This document shows positions 9,389 to 18,190 of a stretch of 64,000 nucleotides of DNA, in pieces; positions within the stretch are counted from its first letter, which is position 1, and every line of letters starts with the position of its first letter. The translations under genes were made by a program, and so were the position numbers. The notes beneath the pieces are model-generated. The model saw nothing but the letters and a program-made list of their open reading frames with translations, was not told where the DNA came from and made no database searches. The DNA is from Thermoflexus sp042408815 (lineage in GTDB: Bacteria > Chloroflexota > Anaerolineae > Thermoflexales > Thermoflexaceae). Location of the stretch: NCBI RefSeq assembly GCF_042408815.1, contig NZ_JBHOQR010000003.1, positions 175,867 to 239,866 on the forward strand, written 5' to 3'.

Positions 9389-10876
9389 ATGCTCCGAGCG
9401 CTGCTGGAACCACTGAAGTGCATGCTGGAAGAAAGCCTCGATGAGGCCCGGGTGGTCGGTGGGGCGGTGCGGGATCATCTGATCGGCCGGGAGCCGAACG
9501 ATTTCGATGTGGTGGTGGTTGGCCCGGCCTTGCGCCTGGCCCGCGCCCTGGCCGATCGGATCGGCGGGTTCTTCTATGTCCTCGACGCCCGGCGGGAGTT
9601 CGGGCGGGTGGTCTGGCGAAGCCCTGAGGGCCGCCGGTTCTATATCGACCTCACCCGACGGGAGGGCGCCTCCTGGGAGGAGGATCTCCGGCGCCGCGAT
9701 TTCACCATCAATGCCATGATGGTTGACCTCGATGCCTTCCTCAGCGGGGGGTCGTTTGTTCCTTTTGATCCCCTGGGGGGGCTGGAGGACCTGAAGGCTG
9801 GGCGGTTGCGCCTCTGCGCTCCCGATGCCTTCCATCAGGACCCCGTCCGGATCCTTCGAGCGGTCCGCTTCGAGGCAGAGTTCGGGCTGCGGATGACGCC
9901 GGAGACGGAACAGGCGCTCCAGGAAGCGCTCCCCGGGCTGGCCCGGGTCGCCCCGGAACGGGTGCGGGAGGAGCTGGTCAAAACCCTGATGATCCCTCCC
10001 GTCGTCCGCAGCCTGCGGCGGATGGAAACCTTGAGGATCCTCCCCGAGGTGCTGCCCGAGGTGGCGAATCTGCGTGGGGTGGGTCAGAGTCCGCCCCACG
10101 TGTGGGATGTGTATGAGCACACGCTGCGGACTGTTGCCGCGATGGAATGGTTGCTGGGAGGCCGGGCGGAGTCGCCCGAGTGGCATGATCTCCCGCCGCG
10201 ATGGGCGGAGATCGAGGCGGCAATGGCTCCATGGGGGGAGCGCCTTTTCGCTCGCTGGGAGGAAGAAGTGGCGATCGATCACCCTCGGCGGGCATTGCTA
10301 TTGCTGGCCGCGTTGCTGCACGATATCGGGAAACCGGCGACCCGGACGGTGGAGCCGGATGGACGGGTGCGGTTCATCGGTCATGAACGGGTGGGGGCGG
10401 CATGGGCCGCCCATCGCCTGACCGCCCTCCGCTTCAGCAACGATGAGATCGCAGAGATCGAGATCCTGGTCCGCCATCATATGCGGCCGCATGGGCTGGC
10501 GCGGGGGCGGCTTACGCCGCGGGCGATCTATCGGTTTTTCCAGGAGGTGGGGGAATCGGGTGTGGATCTGGCCTTGCTGGCCCTGGCGGATACCCTGGCC
10601 GTCTGGGGCCCCACCCTGACGGATGCGGTCTGGGGCCCCCGACTGGAGACCGCGCGGGCTCTGTGGCGGGCCTTTTTCGAGGCGCCAGAGCGGTTCGTCC
10701 GGCCGGTTCCCTTGGTTCGAGGAGAGGATCTCTTGGCCATGGGGGTGCCGGAGGGTCCACAGATCGGCCGCATCCTGGAGGCGATCCGCGAGGCCCAGGC
10801 GGCGGGCGAGATCGCCACGCGGGAGGAAGCCCTCGCCCTCGCCCGACGGCTTATCGATGAAGCCGAGGGGCATTGA
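9389..10876 (+). CDS. cca: CCA tRNA nucleotidyltransferase / poly(A) polymerase family with HD domain
   Basis: Adds or repairs the 3'-CCA of tRNAs, or one part of it. The nucleotidyltransferase head shows RVVGGAVRDHL and the metal-binding pair NDFDVVVV, then RRDFTINAM and the RNA-binding segment GRLRLCAPDAFHQDPVRILRAVRF. A C-terminal HD domain follows: HTLRTVAAME, LLLLAALLHDIGKP, then HERVGA. At 495 residues it is the long HD-containing form. The ATG at 9389 is preferred over the in-frame TTG at 9383 because GGGG lies about seven bases upstream. It is divergent from the PLD-like gene. CCA-adding, A-adding and poly(A) polymerase activities cannot be told apart by eye. Confidence 0.9.
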   Translation: MLRALLEPLKCMLEESLDEARVVGGAVRDHLIGREPNDFDVVVVGPALRLARALADRIGGFFYVLDARREFGRVVWRSPEGRRFYIDLTRREGASWEEDLRRRDFTINAMMVDLDAFLSGGSFVPFDPLGGLEDLKAGRLRLCAPDAFHQDPVRILRAVRFEAEFGLRMTPETEQALQEALPGLARVAPERVREELVKTLMIPPVVRSLRRMETLRILPEVLPEVANLRGVGQSPPHVWDVYEHTLRTVAAMEWLLGGRAESPEWHDLPPRWAEIEAAMAPWGERLFARWEEEVAIDHPRRALLLLAALLHDIGKPATRTVEPDGRVRFIGHERVGAAWAAHRLTALRFSNDEIAEIEILVRHHMRPHGLARGRLTPRAIYRFFQEVGESGVDLALLALADTLAVWGPTLTDAVWGPRLETARALWRAFFEAPERFVRPVPLVRGEDLLAMGVPEGPQIGRILEAIREAQAAGEIATREEALALARRLIDEAEGH

Positions 10877-11024
10877 GCCGCGGGCTCAGAGCGATGGGTT
10901 GGGCGGAGGAGCTTCCGCCCTGACGTGGATGTCGCCGAGGAAGCGGCCGCTATCGGTTGCGAAAGAGACGCCGCGCCCCGCCCTTATCGTCCTCAGGGGT
11001 GTTCGCGGAACCGTGGGCTATCTG

Positions 11025-12293
11025 TTATACGGCGGCCTCCATCGCCTCCCCCAGGGCCTCCTCGAAGATGCGGAGCCCTTCTTGGATCTGCCCGGCGGTT
11101 ACGATGAGGGGCGGGATCCAGCGGATGACGTGGTCATAGGTCCCGCAGGTGAGCAGGAGCAGGCCGCGGCGGAAACAGGCGGCCTGGACCGCCTTCGCCA
11201 GCGCGGTATCCGGTTCGCCATTGCGGGTGAACTCCACGCCCACCATCAAGCCGCGCCCGCGCACATCCCCGATGGCGGGGAAGCGGGGGGCCAGCCGGCG
11301 CAGGCCTTCCAGCAGCTCCGCCCCGCGGGCTGCCGCATTCTCCGGGAGCTTCTCCTCTTTCATCGCCCGGATCGTCGCCACGGCCGCCGCGCAGGCGACG
11401 GCGTTGGCCCCGAAGGTTCCGCCATGGGTGCCGGGTTTCCAGCGGGCCATCAGATCCGCCCGCGCCGCGATCCCCGACAACGGAAGCCCAGAGGCGATCC
11501 CCTTGGCCATGATCAGGATGTCCGGCGTCACTCCCTCGTGCTCCACCGCGAAGAAGCGCCCGGTCCGCCCGAAGCCGGTCTGGACCTCATCGGCGATCAG
11601 CAGGATGCCATAATGATCGCACCGCTCCCGCAGGGCGGTTAGAAAGCCCCTCGGGGGCACCACGTAGCCGCCCTCGCCCAGGATGGGCTCCACCAGGATG
11701 GCCGCCGTCTCCTCCGGGGCCGTCTGAGATTTGAGGAGGAGATCCAGCTCCCGAAGGCAGAAGCGTAGCGTGGTCTCCTCATCCCAGCCATAGCGATAGG
11801 CATACGGATAGGGCGCGACGTAGACGCCGGCGGGCAACGGCTGATACCCAGCCCGATAGATCGTCTTGCTGGTCGTCAGGGCCATGGCCATGTGGGTCCG
11901 CCCGTGGAAGCTGCCCTGGAAGACGATGATGTTCGGCCTCCCGGTGGCGTAGCGGGCCAGCTTCACCGCCGCCTCCACTGCCTCCGCGCCGCTGTTAGCG
12001 AAGAAGAAGGTATCCAGCGGGGTGGGGACGACGGTGAGCAGCTCCTCCACCAGTTCCAGCACCGGGCGGTGGATGACGATGTTGATCTGACCGTGGAGCA
12101 GGCGGGCCGCCTGCTCCTGGATCGCGGCCACCACCTTCGGATGGCAGTGTCCGGTGTTGGTCACCCCGATCCCACTGGTGAAATCCAGATAGCGCCGACC
12201 GTCGCTCGCGTAAAGATAGACGCCTTCGCCGTGGGCAACTTCGAGCTCGAAGATGCGGAGCCATACAGGGGCGAGATGAGCTTTGGCCGACAT
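11025..12293 (-). CDS. Class III PLP-dependent aminotransferase (GabT-like)
   Basis: A 422-residue fold-type I aminotransferase of the acetylornithine/4-aminobutyrate group. Visible landmarks are the N-terminal YLYASDGRRYLDFTSGIGV, the cofactor loop ANSGAEAVEAAVKLAR, GSFHGRT, the LIADEVQTGFGRTG block holding the PLP-pyridine aspartate, and the Schiff-base lysine in IMAKGIASGLPLSG. TFGANAVACAAA follows. It differs from LysJ further along the window and has no pathway neighbours, so the substrate is open: 4-aminobutyrate, another omega-amino acid or an alpha-amino acid. An alpha-aminoadipate role is possible but unsupported. It lies downstream of csaA on the same strand, separated by a palindromic element. 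Confidence 0.85.
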   Translation of the reverse strand: MSAKAHLAPVWLRIFELEVAHGEGVYLYASDGRRYLDFTSGIGVTNTGHCHPKVVAAIQEQAARLLHGQINIVIHRPVLELVEELLTVVPTPLDTFFFANSGAEAVEAAVKLARYATGRPNIIVFQGSFHGRTHMAMALTTSKTIYRAGYQPLPAGVYVAPYPYAYRYGWDEETTLRFCLRELDLLLKSQTAPEETAAILVEPILGEGGYVVPPRGFLTALRERCDHYGILLIADEVQTGFGRTGRFFAVEHEGVTPDILIMAKGIASGLPLSGIAARADLMARWKPGTHGGTFGANAVACAAAVATIRAMKEEKLPENAAARGAELLEGLRRLAPRFPAIGDVRGRGLMVGVEFTRNGEPDTALAKAVQAACFRRGLLLLTCGTYDHVIRWIPPLIVTAGQIQEGLRIFEEALGEAMEAAV

Positions 12294-12325
12294 GGGAACC
12301 TCCGGCGGATGAAGAGCTCGAGGGC

Positions 12326-12360
12326 AGGGTAGGGGAACGGGGGCGCCCCATCCCTACCCT
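12326..12360. repeat. REP-like palindrome between csaA and the aminotransferase gene
   Basis: AGGGTAGGG at 12326-12334 is the exact reverse complement of CCCTACCCT at 12352-12360. The interior GGGGGCGCCCC can also pair. There is no T-run, so a classical intrinsic terminator is doubtful. The GTAGGG...CCCTAC ends resemble the element beside ahcY, which points to a dispersed REP-type repeat. Confidence 0.5.
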
Positions 12361-12372
12361 CCAGTCTCTATG

Positions 12373-12711
12373 TTAGAACACGCGGCCGCCTAAGGGAACC
12401 TCGGCATCGGGCCGCAGGAGGACCACCCGGCCGGCCTCATCGGGAACGCCCAGGACCAGCACTTCGGAGTTGAAGCCGGCCACGTTTTTGGGAGGGAAGT
12501 TCACTACCGCGATCACCAGCGTCCCGACCAGCTCCTCCGGCCGGTAGCGATCCGCTAGCGCGGCGCTACTGGTCCGGACGCCGATCTCGGGGCCGAAGTC
12601 GATCCAGAGCCGGATCGAAGGCTTGCGCGCCCGCGGATGCGGCTCGGCGCGGAGGATGCGCCCCACCCGCATGTCGACTTTCCAAAAGTCTTCAAAGGCG
12701 ATGAGGGCCAT
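12373..12711 (-). CDS. csaA: CsaA-like tRNA-binding-domain protein
   Basis: A 112-residue protein consisting almost wholly of one OB-fold tRNA-binding domain, the normal size for CsaA. Recognisable stretches are FWKVDMRVGRI near the start, then IDFGPEIGVRTSSAAL, LVGTLVIAVVNFPPKNVAG and the tail EVLVLGVPDEAG. CsaA proteins are homodimeric. They were described as export-related chaperones and also bind tRNA; the cellular role is still debated. The ATG at 12711 follows GGAGGCTCCC. The 12-mer ACCTACAAGTCC found upstream of smc is repeated here directly before that ribosome site. The aminotransferase gene lies downstream on the same strand, but the intervening palindrome makes co-transcription uncertain. 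Confidence 0.88.
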   Translation of the reverse strand: MALIAFEDFWKVDMRVGRILRAEPHPRARKPSIRLWIDFGPEIGVRTSSAALADRYRPEELVGTLVIAVVNFPPKNVAGFNSEVLVLGVPDEAGRVVLLRPDAEVPLGGRVF

Positions 12712-13102
12712 GGGAGCCTCCGGACTTGTAGGTTTAACATGAGATTTACACGGTCGCGTTCGAATTCGGAAGACGCGATCGTCCCTTCTTGCCTATGCGT
12801 TCATGGAGGGGCCAGGGAGGGGGGATGCTCCACATGCCGGCGGAAGACGCCCATAATGGCCTTTCGGCCGGGAGGACAGCGAAGGCCGGCCTCCTGGGAG
12901 CAGGCACGGCGGGTAGGAGCCGCTTCACGGGCGACCTGGGGTTGGGGCGAAAGCCCTGCCAGTTTCCAGAGGGGACGGGCACGGGTGGCGGGCCGCCCCG
13001 GGGATGGGAAATCGATGCGAAAGGTGACGGGGGAATGTGTTACAATCAGAGTGATGGGGAAGGTCCCTCAAAGATCCGAGAGCCAGCAGCGGAGCGCTTT
13101 CC
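12712..13102. other. 391-base intergenic region upstream of hsp20-lon
   Basis: Divergent control region between csaA and hsp20. TACAAT at 13041-13046 is a likely -10 element for hsp20-lon, with no clear -35 and no CIRCE-type element visible. The middle part, 12880-12985, is rich in short GC inverted repeats (for example GGTAGGAGCCGCTTC) and looks REP-like. No gene is supported. Confidence 0.4.
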
Positions 13103-13552
13103 ATGGATGAGTTTGAGCGGGCCTTTGAGCGGTTTGAATCCCAGATGGAGCGCCTCCTTCAGGATGTCCTGACCCGCCAGCGATGGCTGTCGCGCTATGG
13201 GAACGCTTGGCGTCCCCCTACGGATGTCTATGAGACCGATGAGGCTGTGGTGGTGCGGGTGGAGATCGCCGGGTTGCGTCCCGAGGACGTGATGGTGGCG
13301 CTGCACGACCGCTGGCTGGTGATCAGCGGCTACCGGCACGATCCCACCCCCAAGGTTGCCTATCATCAGCTGGAGATCCATTACGGGGAATTCCATGTGG
13401 AAGTCTATCTCCCTTGGGCTCTGGATGCGGATGCGGCCCAGGCGACCTACCGCGATGGCTTCTTGATGGTGACGCTTCCTAAGAAGCCGCCGCTGACCAT
13501 TACGGTGCGGACGCCGCGGCGTCTGCAGATTCGGTCGGAGACGAACTCGTGA
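13103..13552 (+). CDS. Hsp20/alpha-crystallin family small heat shock protein
   Basis: A 149-residue ATP-independent chaperone that holds unfolding proteins. The alpha-crystallin domain spans about residues 35-135: PTDVYETDEAVVVRVEIAGL at the start, LVISGYR in the middle, and the closing strands ATYRDGFLMVTLPKK, where the more usual motif is A-x-x-x-(D/N)-G-V-L. The N-terminal arm is short and helical (FERAFERFESQMERLL). Its TGA overlaps the GTG start of lon by four bases (GTGA), so the two are translationally coupled. Holding and degrading misfolded protein are therefore made together. Confidence 0.93.
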   Translation: MDEFERAFERFESQMERLLQDVLTRQRWLSRYGNAWRPPTDVYETDEAVVVRVEIAGLRPEDVMVALHDRWLVISGYRHDPTPKVAYHQLEIHYGEFHVEVYLPWALDADAAQATYRDGFLMVTLPKKPPLTITVRTPRRLQIRSETNS

Positions 13553-16161
13553 GCGCCCATCCCATCCTTCGAAGCGAAATGAGGATGATCGCAATGGCGA
13601 TGCGACCTTTTGGGATTAATTGGGAAGACTACTTCCTGGGCGAGGAGAGCGAGGAGATCCCCCCGATGGGGATCCAGCCGGAGGCCGGGCGGGCCCAGGC
13701 GGAGCCCGCGGTGGAGATTCCGGAGGAGCTGCCTATTCTCCCCCTGCGGGGCGTGGTGGTTTACCCGCTGACCGTAGTCCCTCTGGCCATCGGGCAACCC
13801 CGATCCATCCGGCTGATCGATGATGCCGTCCTGGGCAGGAAGCTGATCGGGCTGGTGGCCAGTAAGCGGCCGGAGCTGGAAGAGCCCATGCCCGAGGACT
13901 GCTACACGGTGGGCACGTTGGCCCTCATCCAGCGCCTGCTCCGGATGCCCGACGGCACGATGCGGATCCTGGTCCTGGGCCTGGAGCGGATCCGCATCAC
14001 GGAATACACGGCCACTCAGCCCTATCTGAAGGCCCGCGTGGAGCGCCATCCGGAGACCATGACCCCGGGTCCGGAGCTGGAGGCCCTCCGCCGCAAGACC
14101 GCCGAGCTCTTCGCCCGCATGGTGGAGCTGATCCCCGGCCTCCCAGATCAGCTGGGGTCGATGGCGATGGCGGTAGAGGATCCGAAACAGCTGGCCTATG
14201 CGGTGGCCACATATCTCCGGATGTCCCTCCAGGAGGCCCAGGAGATCCTGGAGCTGGACGATGTGGCCGCGAAGTTGCACAAGCTCATCGCCCTCCTGAC
14301 CCGCGAGATCGAGGTCCTGGAGCTGGGCCGCAAGATCCAGTCGGAGGCGCAGGCTCAGGTGGAGAAAATGCAGCGGGAATTCTTCCTCCGCCAACAGCTG
14401 GAGGCGATCCGCCGGGAGCTGGGCGAGGCCGATGAGCACCAGCTGGAGGTCGAGGAGTTCCGGCGGAAGATCGAGGAGGCCGGGATGCCGCCGGAAGCCC
14501 GACGGGAGGCCCTGCGGGAGCTGGAACGCATGGCCAAGCTGCCCCCCGCCTCCGCCGAATACGGCGTGATCCGCACCTATCTGGACTGGATGGTCAGCCT
14601 CCCCTGGAACAAGACGACCCCCGACAACCTGGATGTCGCCCACGCCCGTAAGGTCTTGGATGAGGATCACTACGGCCTCCAGGATGTCAAGGAGCGGATC
14701 CTGGAGTATCTGGCGGTGCGCAAGTTAAAGCAAGAACGGGCGGCGCAGCTGGAGGAGCTGGAAACCCGAGATTATATCCGCCGGGCCCGCGAGGGGGCCA
14801 TCCTCTGCTTCGTTGGGCCGCCAGGGGTGGGGAAAACCTCCCTGGGCCAATCGATCGCCCGAGCAATGGGGCGCAAGTTCACCCGCATTGCCCTGGGTGG
14901 CATCCGCGACGAGGCGGAGATCCGGGGCTTCCGCCGGACCTACGTCGGGGCCATGCCCGGTCGTATCATCCAGGCGCTGCGCCGGGTGGAATCCCGCAAC
15001 CCGGTCTTCATGCTGGACGAGGTGGATAAGATCGGGGCAGACTGGCGGGGCGATCCGGCTTCGGCGTTGCTGGAGGTGCTAGATCCCGAGCAGAACAGGG
15101 AGTTCCGGGATCATTATCTCGATGTGCCTTTCGATCTCTCCCAGGTGCTCTTCATCTGCACCGCCAACCAGCTGGACACGATCCCGGCACCCCTTCGGGA
15201 TCGGATGGAGATCATCTTCATCCCGGGATACACGGAGACGGAGAAGTTCCACATCGCCATGGGGTATCTGATCCCGCGGCAGCTGCGGGAGAACGGCCTG
15301 TTGCCCGGGGAGATAACCTTCACCGAGGCAGCGGTGCGCCGCATCATCCGAGAATACACTCGCGAGGCGGGAGTCCGGAGCCTGGAGCGGGCCATCGGAC
15401 GGGTCTGTCGCAAGGTGGCTACTCGCATCGCCGAAGGGGCCACGGAAGCTACCATGGTGGACGCGGAGGATGTCCCCCGCTATCTGGGCAAGCCGCTGTT
15501 CACCGAGGAGGAGCTCACCCACCGGGTGGAGGTTCCAGGGGTGGCCATCGGGCTGGCATGGACGCCGACGGGGGGCGATGTGCTCTTTATCGAAGCGACG
15601 CGGATGGCGGGGAGTAAGGGGTTCGTCCTCACCGGCTCCCTGGGGGAGGTCATGCGGGAGTCCGCCCAGGCGGCCTTGAGCTATGTGCGGGCCCACGCGA
15701 AGGATTACGGGATCCCGGAACGGTTCTTCGATCAGAGCGACATCCACATCCACGTGCCCGCGGGCGCTGTGCCCAAGGATGGTCCTTCGGCGGGCATCAC
15801 CATTGTCACCGCGCTTGTCTCCCTGCTCACCGATCGCCCGGTGCGACCGGATGTGGGGATGAGCGGGGAGATCACCTTGCGGGGAAAGGTGCTGCCGGTG
15901 GGCGGGATCAAGGAGAAAGTGCTGGCCGCCCACCGAGTAGGCCTGCGCATGGTGATCCTGCCGAAGCGGAATGAGAAGGATCTGGAGGACGTCCCCGAGG
16001 ACGTCCGCCAGGCGATGCAGTTCGTGCTGGTGGAGACCATCGACGAGGCCCTGCAGGTGGCGTTGCAGGACCGTCGGGAAAGCGCTCGGGCCGTCTCCAA
16101 AGACGGCGCGCGGCGCTCCCGTGCGTCGGCGAAGGCGAAAACGAGGCCCTCCTCCCGATGA
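13549..16161 (+). CDS. lon: ATP-dependent protease Lon (LonA type)
   Basis: Lon unfolds and degrades damaged and regulatory proteins in the cytoplasm. The 870-residue chain has the N-terminal LAN domain (ELPILPLRGVVVYPLTVVPL) and a long helical segment. The AAA+ module carries Walker A GPPGVGKTS and Walker B VFMLDEVDKI. The protease domain has the catalytic serine in PKDGPSAGIT and the catalytic lysine in GGIKEKVLAA. Length and order match LonA. The start is the GTG at 13549, coupled to hsp20. A methionine at the position of MAMRPFGINWEDYF is an alternative start. The C-terminus has a basic tail (RRSRASAKAKTRPS), slightly longer than usual. Confidence 0.97.
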   Translation: MSAHPILRSEMRMIAMAMRPFGINWEDYFLGEESEEIPPMGIQPEAGRAQAEPAVEIPEELPILPLRGVVVYPLTVVPLAIGQPRSIRLIDDAVLGRKLIGLVASKRPELEEPMPEDCYTVGTLALIQRLLRMPDGTMRILVLGLERIRITEYTATQPYLKARVERHPETMTPGPELEALRRKTAELFARMVELIPGLPDQLGSMAMAVEDPKQLAYAVATYLRMSLQEAQEILELDDVAAKLHKLIALLTREIEVLELGRKIQSEAQAQVEKMQREFFLRQQLEAIRRELGEADEHQLEVEEFRRKIEEAGMPPEARREALRELERMAKLPPASAEYGVIRTYLDWMVSLPWNKTTPDNLDVAHARKVLDEDHYGLQDVKERILEYLAVRKLKQERAAQLEELETRDYIRRAREGAILCFVGPPGVGKTSLGQSIARAMGRKFTRIALGGIRDEAEIRGFRRTYVGAMPGRIIQALRRVESRNPVFMLDEVDKIGADWRGDPASALLEVLDPEQNREFRDHYLDVPFDLSQVLFICTANQLDTIPAPLRDRMEIIFIPGYTETEKFHIAMGYLIPRQLRENGLLPGEITFTEAAVRRIIREYTREAGVRSLERAIGRVCRKVATRIAEGATEATMVDAEDVPRYLGKPLFTEEELTHRVEVPGVAIGLAWTPTGGDVLFIEATRMAGSKGFVLTGSLGEVMRESAQAALSYVRAHAKDYGIPERFFDQSDIHIHVPAGAVPKDGPSAGITIVTALVSLLTDRPVRPDVGMSGEITLRGKVLPVGGIKEKVLAAHRVGLRMVILPKRNEKDLEDVPEDVRQAMQFVLVETIDEALQVALQDRRESARAVSKDGARRSRASAKAKTRPSSR

Positions 16162-16269
16162 TCCGGGCCCACGGAGGGGAAGGGATCTTCCCGCCGCACT
16201 GAACGCAGGCTCAAGGGGATTGAGTCCTATCCGAGAATCTCTCTACCCCCTTGGTTGGATGTGCTGCCT

Positions 16270-16620
16270 ATGGCGACCGTCATGATCATCGAGGATGATC
16301 CTCTGATGGCCCGGATGTTAGCCACCCTGCTGGAGTTCGAGGGCTATGCGACGGTGATCTGCCCATCCCCCGAACAGGCCCTGGATTGCATCCGGGAAGC
16401 CCGGCCGGATGTGGTTGTGATGGACTTCTATCTGGGGAAGGCGAGAGCGCCAGGGCTGTTGCGTTCGTTGCGGAAGGACCCAGATCTCCGAGGGGTGCGG
16501 GTGATTGTGGTTTCTGGGGATGATCAGGAAACAGCTGCGCGGGCCGCAGGAGCGGACGAGTTTTTGTTAAAGCCGTTTCCCATGGAAGAGTTGATTCAGC
16601 GCATCCGGAAGCTGGGCTGA
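16270..16620 (+). CDS. Single-domain response regulator (CheY-like receiver)
   Basis: A stand-alone receiver domain of 116 residues with no output domain. The acidic pocket is IIEDDP near the N-terminus, the phospho-acceptor aspartate is in VVVMDFYLGK, the conserved Ser/Thr is in VIVVSGDD and the lysine is in FLLKPFPMEEL. It probably passes phosphate within a relay or binds a partner protein. No histidine kinase is adjacent. The ATG at 16270 is chosen over an in-frame TTG at 16255; neither has a strong ribosome site. It lies 108 bases after lon on the same strand. Confidence 0.87.
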   Translation: MATVMIIEDDPLMARMLATLLEFEGYATVICPSPEQALDCIREARPDVVVMDFYLGKARAPGLLRSLRKDPDLRGVRVIVVSGDDQETAARAAGADEFLLKPFPMEELIQRIRKLG

Positions 16621-16735
16621 GCAAACGTGGATCAGGCGAACCGGAAGGGTTTAAGAATCCAACAGGCCGCTGGAAAGCCACCGCTTCGCTTTGGGGCTCC
16701 GCATCTCCCAGGAATCGACGGAATGGAGGTCCAGG

Positions 16736-18166
16736 ATGAGAACTCAATGGCTGATCGGTGTTGCGGGGGCCGGTATTCTGATTCTTCTTATAGGGGCTTA
16801 TCAGAGCCTCTCTCCACATCCTTCCGTGTATGCTCAATCCTCCTGTGTCGGTGAACCGGACAATAATTATATCACGACAACCCAATCTATTAACGTTGGG
16901 ACTTTAGCTAATCCTGCGAATTGTAATGAAACGCTGACGCCTGGAGATATAGATTACTTCAAAATTGCGTATGTGGGTGGGAATGTATATGTGATCACCG
17001 TTACTGTCCCTTCGGCTTCCATGTTGAGGGTAGGGATCTCTCTGCAAGATTTTAATGGGAATCAGCTTTTCATTTGTGAGGAGGAAGGAATTCGCAATGT
17101 GCCTTGCTGGAGCAGTGGTTCAACAGCACATCTTCGATGGTTTCAGTCTTCAAATGCGCTTGTTTATTTACAAGTTCAGAACTTATCTTCTGTCACGGAC
17201 ACCTATACTTTGACAGCGCAAACGATAGGGACAGCGACTCCCACCCCCACGTTGACGCCGACACCGACCGGCACACCCCTCCCCACTCCCACGCCGACCC
17301 CTTCTCCCACGTCCACCCCGGCCGGGTTCCCGGATGCGTTCGAGCCGAACTATGATTTCGATCACGCTGCGTTGATTGGGCTGGGCACCAAATACACGGG
17401 CCTGAACTTCGTGCCGGTGGTCCCTGGGACGGAGGACAACGATTTCTTCAAGCTGTGGGTGAAGCCGGGGATGGTGGTGACTTGCGAGACGCTGGATCTC
17501 ACCCCGGGGACCGATACGAACATGATCATCTACGATGCGAACCGGAATGGGATCGCAGGCAACGATGATGTGGATACACGGGCTGGGGATCTCCGGAGCC
17601 GGGTGACGGTCGCGGTGACATGGGAGGGCTGGATGTATGTGCTGGTCGGGCAGGGGGGGCGGGGGATCGTCTATGGCTCCGGTTACAGCCTGCAATGCAA
17701 TGTCGGATTGCCGCCGACCGCCACCCCCACGCCGACCCGCACACCGCGGCCGATCTCAGAAATTCCCCCGCCGCCCACTGCCACGCCGTTTCCTACGTTC
17801 ACCCCGATCCCGACCGCCACCCCTACGCCCCTACGCCTGCGGGTTCTGGCGTTAACGCCTGCTCCTACGCCGGCCGGGCAACGCATCGAGGTGACGGTGG
17901 AGATCTATTACGATGCCAATGGCAACGGCGCGCCGGATCCCGGGGAGGGAGTCGTGGATCTGCCGGCATGGCTGGTCAGTCTCCGGGGAGGGCAGGTGAT
18001 CGCTCAGGGGACCACCGATGAAACAGGGCGGGTGATCCTCCAGGGATTTGCGGAAGGCCGCGTGCGTCTGGTGATCCCTTATCTGGGCATTGTTCGTTCG
18101 GTGGAGAACGGTGGGGTGGTGACCGTTCGGTTGAATCCGGTTTCCATGCCGACGCGCCTGCCCTGA
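16736..18166 (+). CDS. Secreted Pro/Thr-linker protein with pre-peptidase-like beta domains
   Basis: The ATG at 16736 follows GGAGGTCCAGG and opens a signal peptide (WLIGVAGAGILILLIGAYQSL). The 476-residue protein has an N-terminal domain with four cysteines (about 30-160). A first TPTPT-type linker follows. The second beta domain (DAFEPNYDFDHA ... DNDFFKLWVKPG) resembles bacterial pre-peptidase C-terminal domains. After a second Pro/Thr linker comes a C-terminal SdrD-B-like fold (YDANGNGAPDPGEG). It is probably displayed or secreted. The first ~480 bases are far richer in A and T than the rest of the gene and the flanks, so the N-terminal domain may have been acquired recently. The next gene, also an envelope protein, follows after 24 bases. 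Confidence 0.72.
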   Translation: MRTQWLIGVAGAGILILLIGAYQSLSPHPSVYAQSSCVGEPDNNYITTTQSINVGTLANPANCNETLTPGDIDYFKIAYVGGNVYVITVTVPSASMLRVGISLQDFNGNQLFICEEEGIRNVPCWSSGSTAHLRWFQSSNALVYLQVQNLSSVTDTYTLTAQTIGTATPTPTLTPTPTGTPLPTPTPTPSPTSTPAGFPDAFEPNYDFDHAALIGLGTKYTGLNFVPVVPGTEDNDFFKLWVKPGMVVTCETLDLTPGTDTNMIIYDANRNGIAGNDDVDTRAGDLRSRVTVAVTWEGWMYVLVGQGGRGIVYGSGYSLQCNVGLPPTATPTPTRTPRPISEIPPPPTATPFPTFTPIPTATPTPLRLRVLALTPAPTPAGQRIEVTVEIYYDANGNGAPDPGEGVVDLPAWLVSLRGGQVIAQGTTDETGRVILQGFAEGRVRLVIPYLGIVRSVENGGVVTVRLNPVSMPTRLP

Positions 18167-18190
18167 TTCTCGGATTTGCGGGAGGATGAG

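Noticed and set aside
9227..10282. N-terminal extension of the PLD-like protein by about 350 residues
   Set aside because: The extension is antisense to cca, Arg/Pro/Gln-rich, and the strong ribosome site and signal segment are at 9226.
10901..10920. Terminator after cca
   Set aside because: A seven-base stem (GGGCGGA/TCCGCCC) is present but no T-run follows.
12880..12985. Structured RNA upstream of hsp20
   Set aside because: Several short inverted repeats are present, but no known RNA consensus could be recognised; a REP-like region is the simpler reading.
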